The position numbers and the translations under genes are program-made. The notes below the pieces were generated by a model, which was given only the letters and a program-made list of their open reading frames with translations, was not told the DNA's origin and did no database searches. This document shows, piece by piece, positions 7,999-17,287 of a DNA stretch of 64,000 nucleotides. The stretch lies in NCBI GenBank assembly GCA_021739695.1, contig JAIPBM010000005.1, forward strand, positions 124,001 to 188,000. Direction: 5' to 3'. Position 1 is the first letter of the stretch; every line of letters begins with the position of its first letter. The DNA is from Flavobacteriales bacterium. Lineage in GTDB: Bacteria; Bacteroidota; Bacteroidia; UBA10329.

Positions 7999-9906
7999 TT
8001 ACTTAGATGGTACTTCAAGACCTTGCTCAACCAGCAACCATTTTTTGTTGATGATCTTCTGATAATCGCCAAAACCCATGATGTTCACCTTTTCCTTGAT
8101 AGGCTGAAACCCTGGAGCTTCTACTGTGAATTCGTAAGTCTGACCTGGAAAAAGTGCAAAGACGATTTTGCCAGAATTATAATTTGGCAGATACGTACCA
8201 ACCATTTGACCCGATTTATCCGTCACAGTTGCTGTAATTTCCAAATTGGTTAAGCCAATGATCGGAGATTTCTTTGGTTCAACCTTTTTCGGTGGAACTG
8301 CCACTTTCTTTACCCGAGTATCAAGCCATTGAAATGCTCCTCCTTTGGGAAAATTGGCTTGAGTGAATTTCGAAACCTCACCTCCATCAACAGAGCCAAT
8401 TATAGTAATCTCGTAAGATTCTCCATTTTTTATCTCCACGTTCTTCGTTTCAACGAATTCCCATTCAGGTTTATCCATTGGTTGATATTCGTCCGTAAAC
8501 CATTTGACATTCCCGTCTCCAGTGTTTTTCCACTCATGAAAAACGATGAACTCCTTTTCTGAACCCATCATAATCTCAAGATCAACAACAACAGCTGTCT
8601 GCTGCTCTTCAAAATCCTCGAAAACCACCCGATAAACATCAAGATCACCCAATCCACCTTTCCGTAACTGTGCAGTATAACCGTATCGTGGATCGTCTGT
8701 TGGACAGAAAGTAAAGTTGTCCATCGTGTTGTTTATGGGGTAGCAGAGCCCTTCTGGACGTTCCCATCGATTGAACTGCTCATTCCATTCACTCTTGTAT
8801 ATGTCGTAACCTCCCATGCTTTTGTGGCCTTGAGAAGCAAAATAGAGTGTTTTCCCATCAGCTGAGATCACAGGATACATCTCATCATACTGCGTATTGA
8901 TGGTAGGCCCGAGATTAACTGGAATAGACCATTCTCCCGTTGGTAGAAGTTTAGCCATAAAAATGTCGAGACCACCAAAACCGGGTTGTTCAATTGGCAA
9001 CCGGGCAATGAAAAGTGTTTGACCATCGGGTGTGCATGTAGCTGCCATTTCTGGCTCTTCGGTATTTATGGATTCGCCCAACGTTTTTCCCTTCTCCCAT
9101 CTTCGGCCACTGAATTCACTCATCCAGATGTCATCAAATCCATCCATGTTATCTATCATGTAAAAGATATGATCGCCATAGGCAGACATTCCAACAAATT
9201 CCTCCACAAATTCAGTATTGATGGTCATACCAACACCTTTTGCCTTTTTAAATTCGCCATACTTGGATTGTGTCCAAAATATATCGGCCGGTTTATACCC
9301 ATCAAAGTCCAAATTTTGTCCAGCAACTCCTTTGTCTCGTTTTGTTGAAAACACCAAAAACGACTGGTCCAAAGGCACAAAAGGATGCATATCAGGACCA
9401 TCAGAATTTATGTCATCACCTAAATTCTCGAACCTCACGTTACAGGAGTTCTTCATGAGTTTTCGAGCATTCTCACAGAATTCAATCTGCCTGGTGGCGT
9501 CAATAATTCGTTCCGGTTTTGTGACGGTGAGTTTATACTTATTAAGAAACAATAATGCACTGTCCACCTGCTCATTATACATATATGCGATACCAAGATC
9601 ATAGTAGACTTCGTTGTCGCACTTTTCCATATTGCTAACTTTTCGGAGATACGGAATTGATCTGCTTTTATCGATGTTCTGATAAAGATGACATAAGCCA
9701 ACACGCCAATTTAGAAAAGCATCTTCTGGACTTTCGGCTAGAAGTTTCACATACTCGGTAAACGCATTCTTGTAATCCCCAAGATCGAATAGATTCTTAG
9801 CCCTTGCTATAGGAGTTGCCCCCTTTACATCTTCAACTTGGGCGTATGCATTGAAATTGCAGAGAATGACGACAATCCAAATCGATATGCTTACAATCTG
9901 TCTCAT
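7999..9906 (-). CDS. periplasmic TPR and PD40 beta-propeller protein, PorE-like, no OmpA domain
   Basis: The protein is 635 residues if started at the ATG at 9906, which gives a clean signal peptide (MRQIVSISIWIVVILCNFNA, cut after AQ). An in-frame ATG at 9939 would add 11 charged residues. TPR-like helices follow (about 25-135), then PD40/WD40-like propeller blades with motifs such as LVFSTKRDKG and GHKSMGGYDIYKSEW. A C-terminal beta-rich part ends in a CRD-like fold (YEFTVEAPGFQ). It is the third gene of a C > B > A set whose members are 4-10 bases apart. The same layout occurs in three neighbouring proteins. By comparison with P. gingivalis PorE it may belong to an envelope scaffold, but it lacks a peptidoglycan-binding domain of its own. 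Confidence 0.8.
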   Translation of the reverse strand: MRQIVSISIWIVVILCNFNAYAQVEDVKGATPIARAKNLFDLGDYKNAFTEYVKLLAESPEDAFLNWRVGLCHLYQNIDKSRSIPYLRKVSNMEKCDNEVYYDLGIAYMYNEQVDSALLFLNKYKLTVTKPERIIDATRQIEFCENARKLMKNSCNVRFENLGDDINSDGPDMHPFVPLDQSFLVFSTKRDKGVAGQNLDFDGYKPADIFWTQSKYGEFKKAKGVGMTINTEFVEEFVGMSAYGDHIFYMIDNMDGFDDIWMSEFSGRRWEKGKTLGESINTEEPEMAATCTPDGQTLFIARLPIEQPGFGGLDIFMAKLLPTGEWSIPVNLGPTINTQYDEMYPVISADGKTLYFASQGHKSMGGYDIYKSEWNEQFNRWERPEGLCYPINNTMDNFTFCPTDDPRYGYTAQLRKGGLGDLDVYRVVFEDFEEQQTAVVVDLEIMMGSEKEFIVFHEWKNTGDGNVKWFTDEYQPMDKPEWEFVETKNVEIKNGESYEITIIGSVDGGEVSKFTQANFPKGGAFQWLDTRVKKVAVPPKKVEPKKSPIIGLTNLEITATVTDKSGQMVGTYLPNYNSGKIVFALFPGQTYEFTVEAPGFQPIKEKVNIMGFGDYQKIINKKWLLVEQGLEVPSK

Positions 9907-9945
9907 CCGCTCTTCGATATGGCTTTTCCAAGTTCTCATTTCTGC

Positions 9946-12900
9946 TTAGTACTTACCGATTTCAAGCTTATAAATAGCTTCAGTAATTGCGATGTCAGCA
10001 TTCTTGAAGTAGAAAACTCCTCCCCAATCCCAAGTCTTCTTTTCGTAAATGGTCACAACATTGCTCTCGTTGATGACGTGCCGTACTAAGACAAAGTTCT
10101 TTCCCTGAACTGTTTCCTTGGTTAAACCTTCTGGATAGATCTTTGCCAACTCAGAAAGGAATGCCTTACGCTGCTCATCCTCAGTCAGATCCATTGATTT
10201 AAGTGATTCTTGTAGCTTCTCATACTTCTCTATACGCTCCTTCTCCAACTCGGCAACAGTTTTCTGCTGTTGTGCCTTATTCTCATCTACCTTACCTAAA
10301 GCAGCTAATCTAGCTTCTTGTTCTTTTAGAACCAGAGCAGCCTCCTGATCTTTCCTTATGCGTTCTGCTTCTTGCTGATCAGCAAACTTCTTTTCAGCTT
10401 CTTTCTCTCTGCGTTTTTTTTCTTCGGCAGCAGCGGCAATTTCTGATTTTAGACCTTCAATTTCCTTCAACTTGGCAATCGGCTCTGCATCAGTTGGCTT
10501 CATGCTTCTAGCCTCTTCATATTTGCTCTGCGACTCGTCCAATTTGCCTGACTCCAATAACTTGGCAGCTTCTTGCATCACTAGCACAAAACGTCTTTCG
10601 GCTTCTTGCTTCGCTTTTTGTTCCGCCGCTAACTGAGCAACTTTCTTGTCGATGTCAGCAATTTTCCTCTGGATATCCTTCGACTCAGGTTTTAACTCTC
10701 CTGCCTTAGTCAATTTAGCTTTAGCGGCATCAAAATTCTCACTTGCTAACTCTTCATCCGCTTCGCTCAGGAGAACATCATAACGTTGGTCAATCGCCAA
10801 TTTCGCTGCTTCCTCTTTTTCCACCCTTCTGACTTCAGCTTCTGCCTCTCCCAATTTCTTAGTAGCATCCTTATTTTCTGGATACATCGCCAAGGCCTCT
10901 TTGTATTTGCTTGCACTGGTTGAATAATCCTTTTGGGCCAATGCCTGATCTCCAATACTGATTAACTTGTTATAATTTGCTTTCCGGTCTTGTTCCAATT
11001 GAGCAGCTTTCTGTTGGGCCAATTCTATTTCGCGCTGATCAGCGAGTTTCTTAGCCTCTTCCGCAGCCTTAGCATCCGCAATTTCTTTTGCTAATCGGGC
11101 TTTTTCAGCCTCTGCTAACAATCGTTGTTCTTCCTTAATTCTATCTTGTTCTGCTTTCTGTGCAGCAAGTGCCTCTGCTTTTTGCTTGTTTGCCTCATCC
11201 TCTAAACGCTTTCGTTCAGCATCTGCGGCTTGAGCCTGAGCAACTTCCTGTTCCTTTCTGATTTTTTCCTGATACGCGAGATCTTTCTGTTCCTCTTTCA
11301 GACGATCCGCTTCCTGTTTTTTTGCTGCAAGTTCTTGAGCCTTCCTGTCAGCTTCTGCCGCCTGATCTGCTTCTTGCTTACGCTTTTCTAACAGAGCAAG
11401 CTGTTCTCTGGCTGCTTTAGCGGCAGCTTCAGCCTCTTTGTTCTTTCGTTCTGTATCAGCTGCTGCCAAAATTTCAGCTTCCTTCTTCTCTTGTTCTAGC
11501 CGTCTGGTACGCTCCTGCTCCACTACAGCCAATTCTTCCGCTGCTCGTTCTTTTTCCAGAACCTCGCGTTTCGCCTGCTGCATCGCAAGTGTTTTTTCTA
11601 ACTCCTCCTCCTGTTTTTTCTGTTCTGTCAAACGTTCCTGACGTTCAATTTCAACTTTGTGAAGAGTTTCCTCGTAAGCAACAGCGGCTTGCTCAGCTTC
11701 TTGTTCGGCTCGTTTTTGTTGGACCTTTGCAATATCAATTGCCTTCTCTGTTCTTTGTTCCTCGTACTTGGCCAACTTCTGATCCTCTTGCGCTTGTTTT
11801 TGTTGAAATTCTCTTTCAAGCTTCGCTAGCTCAACTCCGTCAGCGGCAGCAAATAGCACACTGAAATCTATCTTCGAACCCGTATTTCCCGACTTTTTAA
11901 TTCGTTCACTTTCCAGTAGATAAGCATCAAATACGGCTTCCGCCCTTTCTCTGTCCATTTCCTTGTCGTCCGTTTGAGGCAAGGCTTTTTGAATTGCTTC
12001 GACACTTTTATCTCTATCACCGGCTCCTTTTTCAATTGCCGAAGCCAAATCAGACTCTTTTTTGTTTTTCGACTTGGCTAACTCTGCCTGATGCACATCT
12101 TTCACCTGTATCTCAGCAGCTACCGCAAGTTCTGACTTCTCCTTTCGAATATCTTCACGTTTAGCCTCTAATTCTTGTTGGGCTTTTAGTTTTTCTAAAG
12201 CATTCTTCTCTTTAGTTTCTGCCTGAGCTGTTTCTGCTGCTCTGTCGGCCACCATGAATAGCGAGCCAAAGTCCATAGCAATGGCTCCTGTGCCTCCTTG
12301 TGCTTGTTTGCTCTGAACATAATCATCGTACATTCTTTGAGCGACCCCATCTCTATCAGGAGTGTCATCAGGAAGTGCATTATAAAAAACTGCCAATTGA
12401 GATTCTTTATCAGGCGCAGCGGTTTTCAATTGCACTTCAATCTGTTCGATTGACTTTTTCTGCTTCACATAATGCTCATACATAGCATTTGCTTTCTCTT
12501 CCTTGTATGGGTCATTCTTAGGAAGCGCGTCTTTAAAAATGGCGACCTGGCTTGCTCGATCACGAGGAGCATCCTTTAACCCTGTCTCAATCTTTCCAAT
12601 TATCTGTTCCTGCTCCCTTTCCTTTTGCTCAGCAACGCGTTCTTTGAATTCGTCCAATGCCGTTTTTCCTTTCGAACGATCCTTTTCCAACTCTTTTTGA
12701 ATGGCTGCCTGCTCAGCAATATCTGCTGCCTTAAATAGGTTTCCGAAATTCATATTAGAAAGCGTAGTGCCAGTAAGCCTTTCTTTTTCATATGCTTCAA
12801 AAATGGCCTTCGCCTTCTCCTCTTTATAAGGATCTGTTTTCGGAAAGGTCTTTACAAGGTTTTGTATTGCAACTGCGCTTTCCCCATTAGAATTGAATAT

Positions 12901-13989
12901 GGCATAATATACCTTGTCCTTTTTCTCAATTTCTTCTTGCTTTTTCTTAACCTCTTCATTTGCAATGGCAGTTGCTAACTTCTCTTGAGCCTGAAGTTCA
13001 ATTGCTTTTTGCTGAATCGCCATTACCTCCTTGGACTTTTGGGCAGCTTCTTCCTTTTCTGCCTTTAGCACAGCAACTTTGGCCTCTCGCTTCTCTTCTG
13101 CCTCCTTTACTACTTTATCCTCAACAATTTTTGCCGAAGCGAAAATGGCTTGAAAGTTCAACTTTGACCCAGTTGCTTTTGACTGTTTTCTTTCTTCCAA
13201 CAACTGATCATACATGGCTTCGGCCTTCTTCTGTCTTAGCGTGTCAACCTCAGGAAAAACCTCCAAAAACCCTTTAATCGTTTTATCCTTGTTTCCATCT
13301 CCAACAGTAATTGCTGCTGCAATTATCTCTTGCGCAGAAGCATTTTCCTTATCCAAAAGCATCTTAGCAGCTTCTTCGAGTGCTTGCTTCTTCTCGTAGG
13401 CCTGCTGGGCCATACGTTCCTTTTCCTGTCTTTTTCTTAGTTCAATTTCCTCATTCTCCATATCTTCCTTGGAGTAATCAAGCTGATAATCGAACTCATT
13501 TCTTTTGATCTGGTAGAAGACAGCTGCAACAGCTCGGGTAAAGGCAAGACCATCGAGATCCTGAACCATATCAACTTGAAACTCGAATTTCGGGACCGTT
13601 GTATATTGCTCTCGCGCTAGTGTTACATCAGTATCAAAATCAACCATTTTAGTGGTATAGCCACCTTTCTCTACAGAGAGAACAAAAAATTTATTGATTT
13701 CTAATTTGAACTCAAACTCACCATTTCCTGGAGACACGGTTTTATAGATCTCAGTCAAATTCTCATGAGAGCCATCTGGCGATTCATAAAGTGTAATTAT
13801 TGCACCTTTTAGCTTTTTTGATAATTCTATTACGTAGCCTTTGAATTCCAAAGGTCCTTTGATCTTTGACTGATTCAGTAAGGTATCCGAATAGTTGTCC
13901 GTTACCTGCGCAACAACTACTGTGTCTATTGAACACAATACCACAAATGCCGCGAAAAAGAATCTTGATATTTTCTTGATCAATGCCAC
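9946..13989 (-). CDS. large periplasmic coiled-coil protein with an unrecognised five-copy repeat and TPR-like tail
   Basis: This 1347-residue protein has a signal peptide (cleavage near residue 28) and a small beta-sandwich at about 43-140. It has five copies of a roughly 70-residue unit near residues 223-290, 362-425, 464-512, 517-584 and 650-718. Each copy has a Phe/Leu-Pro turn (ALPxxD), then A-x-A-M-Y-D/E-x-Y, and in four copies an NFxxLFxAAD-type helix. A highly charged Lys/Glu/Ala/Gln coiled coil fills about 720-1045, and three TPR-like helical pairs follow at about 1045-1200. I do not recognise the repeat. The gene starts 4 bases after the OmpA/WD40 gene and ends 6 bases before the in-frame ATG at 9939 of the next gene, so it is in the same operon. 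A long periplasmic rod or tether is inferred. Confidence 0.75.
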   Translation of the reverse strand: MALIKKISRFFFAAFVVLCSIDTVVVAQVTDNYSDTLLNQSKIKGPLEFKGYVIELSKKLKGAIITLYESPDGSHENLTEIYKTVSPGNGEFEFKLEINKFFVLSVEKGGYTTKMVDFDTDVTLAREQYTTVPKFEFQVDMVQDLDGLAFTRAVAAVFYQIKRNEFDYQLDYSKEDMENEEIELRKRQEKERMAQQAYEKKQALEEAAKMLLDKENASAQEIIAAAITVGDGNKDKTIKGFLEVFPEVDTLRQKKAEAMYDQLLEERKQSKATGSKLNFQAIFASAKIVEDKVVKEAEEKREAKVAVLKAEKEEAAQKSKEVMAIQQKAIELQAQEKLATAIANEEVKKKQEEIEKKDKVYYAIFNSNGESAVAIQNLVKTFPKTDPYKEEKAKAIFEAYEKERLTGTTLSNMNFGNLFKAADIAEQAAIQKELEKDRSKGKTALDEFKERVAEQKEREQEQIIGKIETGLKDAPRDRASQVAIFKDALPKNDPYKEEKANAMYEHYVKQKKSIEQIEVQLKTAAPDKESQLAVFYNALPDDTPDRDGVAQRMYDDYVQSKQAQGGTGAIAMDFGSLFMVADRAAETAQAETKEKNALEKLKAQQELEAKREDIRKEKSELAVAAEIQVKDVHQAELAKSKNKKESDLASAIEKGAGDRDKSVEAIQKALPQTDDKEMDRERAEAVFDAYLLESERIKKSGNTGSKIDFSVLFAAADGVELAKLEREFQQKQAQEDQKLAKYEEQRTEKAIDIAKVQQKRAEQEAEQAAVAYEETLHKVEIERQERLTEQKKQEEELEKTLAMQQAKREVLEKERAAEELAVVEQERTRRLEQEKKEAEILAAADTERKNKEAEAAAKAAREQLALLEKRKQEADQAAEADRKAQELAAKKQEADRLKEEQKDLAYQEKIRKEQEVAQAQAADAERKRLEDEANKQKAEALAAQKAEQDRIKEEQRLLAEAEKARLAKEIADAKAAEEAKKLADQREIELAQQKAAQLEQDRKANYNKLISIGDQALAQKDYSTSASKYKEALAMYPENKDATKKLGEAEAEVRRVEKEEAAKLAIDQRYDVLLSEADEELASENFDAAKAKLTKAGELKPESKDIQRKIADIDKKVAQLAAEQKAKQEAERRFVLVMQEAAKLLESGKLDESQSKYEEARSMKPTDAEPIAKLKEIEGLKSEIAAAAEEKKRREKEAEKKFADQQEAERIRKDQEAALVLKEQEARLAALGKVDENKAQQQKTVAELEKERIEKYEKLQESLKSMDLTEDEQRKAFLSELAKIYPEGLTKETVQGKNFVLVRHVINESNVVTIYEKKTWDWGGVFYFKNADIAITEAIYKLEIGKY

Positions 13990-13993
13990 GCTA

Positions 13994-16900
13994 TTATTTG
14001 CCTTCAGTGGTTATTATTTGTTCTCCGCCAACCCCGATTATAGTAAGCTCAATACGTCTATTCATCTGACGTCCTTCTGGATTATCTGTTCCATCAGGAT
14101 TTTCGTTAGGTGCTATGTGTTTGGTCTCACCGTATCCTTCTGCCACCATTTGCTTACTCGCGATCTTCCTTTTCTTGAGCCAAGCTACTACACTTTTCGC
14201 CCTGTTCTTAGAAAGTTTCATGTTGTAATCGTCAGAACCTCTTGAATCAGTATGCCCTGAAATCTCAACAATCACACCAGGATTCTTGTCCAAAAAGACC
14301 AGCAATTTGTTCAGCTCTACCACAGATTCATCCCGAATATCATACTTATCGAAGTCGAAGTAAATTCTTTCGAGGATTATTTTTTGTCCGACCTTAAATT
14401 CTTTTTGATTGTACAGGTCGGCATCTAGCAACGTTGGGTCATAACCAAGATCCTTTTGAGCTTCAATAGCTGCCAATTCTTTCTCCAATCGCTCAATTTC
14501 ACTTTCAAGAACTTCTGGTTTATCCTCTGTCCTTCTAACAATTTCCTCTTCCTTTTCTGGGAATTTGATGTACGGAGAAAAGCAAACATCATTTATACTT
14601 GAAGTATGGCCTGTCAATTGGGTTACTTCATCACCTGAATTATAATCCCAAACAATTGGATCACGTTCCATACTACCCGATATGATATACTTGGAATCCT
14701 TCGATTCGAAAACGGAGGAAACCGATTTGTCGTGTCCCAAAAGGACATGCTTCACATCGCCAGTGGTAGCATCCCAGACGTAAACAAAGCCATTATCGCT
14801 ACCAGAAATAATGGTTGAGCCATCAGGGGAAACTTCAACACTATTAACTGATGAACTATGGAGCTTGAAATCCAATAATTCCGCTGATGTCGAAGCGTCC
14901 CATTTCTTTACAGAACCATCCTTTCCGCCAGTGACGATGTAGTTACCGCGAGGAGAGAACGTTGCGCTGCGAACAGGACCTGTGTGTCCTTCGAACAAAC
15001 CAACCAGCTCTTCGGTCATCATCTCCCACATGAGCACATTTCCATCATCAGAACACGACACAAAATAATTACCATCAGGAGATACGGAAACTCCATTTAC
15101 TTGAGCTAGATGCCCAACGTAAATTTTTTCCATAAGTCCAGTCTCAACATTCCAAAGTCGAACAGTTGAATCTGCACTTGCCGACAGTACATATTTACCA
15201 TCATTGCTAAACACAGCTTGAGTCACGCGCTTGTTGTGTCCTTTAAGCGTTTTTTCCTGAATACCACTAGGCATCAACCACAAATTAATATCTCCTTTAT
15301 CAGTGGCAGACAATGCTCTTCGTCCATAAGGGTCAAAAGCCACACTAGTAACCTTTTGTTTATTGTCCAACGACAGAATCTGACGGCCTGTAGGCAAATC
15401 CCAAACCTTGGCCTTTCCATCGTCACTTCCCGACATGGCATAAATGAGTCCACCGTATTTTTCTCCTGTTCGCTTGCGTCTAATTGCCTCTGGATCCGGA
15501 CGGAGTGTATAATCTTTGATGATTTCAGTGACATAGGATGCTTTCCCCATCACTTCAACAACATCGGAAGTATCAAAATAAAGCTCGCCTTCTACGTACA
15601 CACAATACTCACCCGGCTCAAGCACTTGAACGTAATTACTCGATGCCATATTAGGGCGATATGTACCGATAAACTTGTCCGTATTCATGTCGGTAACTGT
15701 CATTTCAAAGGATCCAATATCCATGGTTGGATCAATCAGCATGGAATCTTTAATATTGGTAATTGAACCTCGAACAATAGTATAGACAGGGTCAACATCA
15801 TTAAAAGTTATCCTGTAGATATCGCGTTCACCGAAACCTTCGTCTCTTCTGAACTGAGAAATATAACCGTATCTCCCTGTTGTAGAAAGCGATAAGTTAA
15901 AATCATCATCAACAGTGTTTATTGGGTAACCTGCGTTTTGAGGAGGTGAAAATGTATTGGTCATTTCATCCCATTCAGAAATGAAAATATCAAAGCCTCC
16001 CATCGAAGCATGTCCTTCCGAACAGAAATAAAAGGTCCTCCCGTCAGCCATCAGATGAGGAAAACTTTCATTGAATCTTGTATTGATTATGTCTGGCAAT
16101 TTTTGTGGAATTCCCCAAGATCGGTTGGGCAATCTTCGGGACATATACAGGTCAGTGCCAGTTCGACCCTTAGCTGTTTCTCGTGAGAAGAAAATCAGAT
16201 TCCCATCCGTACTCAAACTAGCCGTAGTCTCAATTTCGTCTGAATTGATATTTCTACCAAGGTCAAGATAATCATCAAAAAAACGACCTTTTCTTGGCGA
16301 CACGTAGATATCATCGTAGCCATCGAAATTGTCGATGTAAACAAGCAACTCTTGCCCATCGGCAGAAATCCCAACAACTTCTTCGTACCATTCCGTATTT
16401 ACGGCAGACCCGATGTTCCTAGCCTCCATGAATTCACCACGATATTCTCTAGACCGAAAAATATCGGGGGTCTTGAATCCATCATAATCAAGTTGAAGAC
16501 CTAAACAATCAGGCCTTTTAGTGGTAAAAACCAAAAAAGACTCATCTTCCGGAATGAAAGGGTTGAACTCAGGATAGGCAGTGTTTACGTTCGAACCCAA
16601 ATTTTCGAAAGTAGCGTCAAGCGGATATTTAACTAGCTGCTTTGCATTAAAGCATTGCTCTATCATTCGCCCACCAGTAATGATATTGTCATTGTCGCCC
16701 CTTGAAATGTCTTTGTACTTATTGAATGTGGTTATCGCCTCATCAAAACGATGTTCGAACATGTAAGCACGACCTAACTGATAAATAGCCTCTTTCGGGA
16801 ACTTTTCTTGCTGAACCACGAATTCTAAATAGCTGATAGCCTTGGATTTATCGATGTTGCTCTCAAGATAGGAAGCTCCGATATAAAAGTTGATATCAAC

Positions 16901-17158
16901 GTCAGTTGGATTGTCAATCAGAAGAATTAGAAGCTCATCAAGGGCCGCACGGAAATTACCGTTCCAGTAATGATCCATTGCAGTACGCTTGGTAATCTTC
17001 AGTCTTCTTTTTGCTTTTTCTTCTTCAGTTTCTTGTATCTCCTTATTGAACTCCTCCTCAGTAACGGCCCTAATGTCTCCAGACTGAGCAAAAACTTTGA
17101 CCTCCGCGATCAGCAATAAAAAGAAGAAAGAAATAAGCGCGGTACTATTTCTGATCAT
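13994..17158 (-). CDS. PorE-like OmpA protein with TPR, PD40 propeller, CRD and seven WD40 repeats
   Basis: The 1054-residue exported protein (signal peptide ending near VFAQ) is organised as follows. TPR-like helices lie at about 40-170 and PD40 blades at about 180-440 (GHASMGGFDIFISEW, GYPINTVDDDF). A carboxypeptidase-regulatory-like beta domain spans about 450-545. Seven WD40 repeats lie at about 570-860, each ending in a Trp dipeptide such as KVWD, RLWN or YVWD. An OmpA C-like domain at about 925-1048 has SGHTDSRGSDDYN and ends in NRRIEL, the peptidoglycan-binding signature. P. gingivalis PorE, a T9SS component, combines TPR, propeller, CRD and OmpA-like domains in the same way; two propellers in one chain is an elaboration. 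It is the first gene of the C > B > A set. No PorP/SprF-type barrel is adjacent, so orthology to PorE is not claimed. Confidence 0.82.
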   Translation of the reverse strand: MIRNSTALISFFFLLLIAEVKVFAQSGDIRAVTEEEFNKEIQETEEEKAKRRLKITKRTAMDHYWNGNFRAALDELLILLIDNPTDVDINFYIGASYLESNIDKSKAISYLEFVVQQEKFPKEAIYQLGRAYMFEHRFDEAITTFNKYKDISRGDNDNIITGGRMIEQCFNAKQLVKYPLDATFENLGSNVNTAYPEFNPFIPEDESFLVFTTKRPDCLGLQLDYDGFKTPDIFRSREYRGEFMEARNIGSAVNTEWYEEVVGISADGQELLVYIDNFDGYDDIYVSPRKGRFFDDYLDLGRNINSDEIETTASLSTDGNLIFFSRETAKGRTGTDLYMSRRLPNRSWGIPQKLPDIINTRFNESFPHLMADGRTFYFCSEGHASMGGFDIFISEWDEMTNTFSPPQNAGYPINTVDDDFNLSLSTTGRYGYISQFRRDEGFGERDIYRITFNDVDPVYTIVRGSITNIKDSMLIDPTMDIGSFEMTVTDMNTDKFIGTYRPNMASSNYVQVLEPGEYCVYVEGELYFDTSDVVEVMGKASYVTEIIKDYTLRPDPEAIRRKRTGEKYGGLIYAMSGSDDGKAKVWDLPTGRQILSLDNKQKVTSVAFDPYGRRALSATDKGDINLWLMPSGIQEKTLKGHNKRVTQAVFSNDGKYVLSASADSTVRLWNVETGLMEKIYVGHLAQVNGVSVSPDGNYFVSCSDDGNVLMWEMMTEELVGLFEGHTGPVRSATFSPRGNYIVTGGKDGSVKKWDASTSAELLDFKLHSSSVNSVEVSPDGSTIISGSDNGFVYVWDATTGDVKHVLLGHDKSVSSVFESKDSKYIISGSMERDPIVWDYNSGDEVTQLTGHTSSINDVCFSPYIKFPEKEEEIVRRTEDKPEVLESEIERLEKELAAIEAQKDLGYDPTLLDADLYNQKEFKVGQKIILERIYFDFDKYDIRDESVVELNKLLVFLDKNPGVIVEISGHTDSRGSDDYNMKLSKNRAKSVVAWLKKRKIASKQMVAEGYGETKHIAPNENPDGTDNPEGRQMNRRIELTIIGVGGEQIITTEGK

Positions 17159-17287
17159 TCGAATTGGTCTATCTAGATTTTCAATCTCAAAGCTTACTCC
17201 AAAAAGCTAGAGAAAATACGGCTAAATATATAGCTTCCGTACGTAAATCACATAAGAAAATAAGAGGAAATCAACACTCAAATCGAG

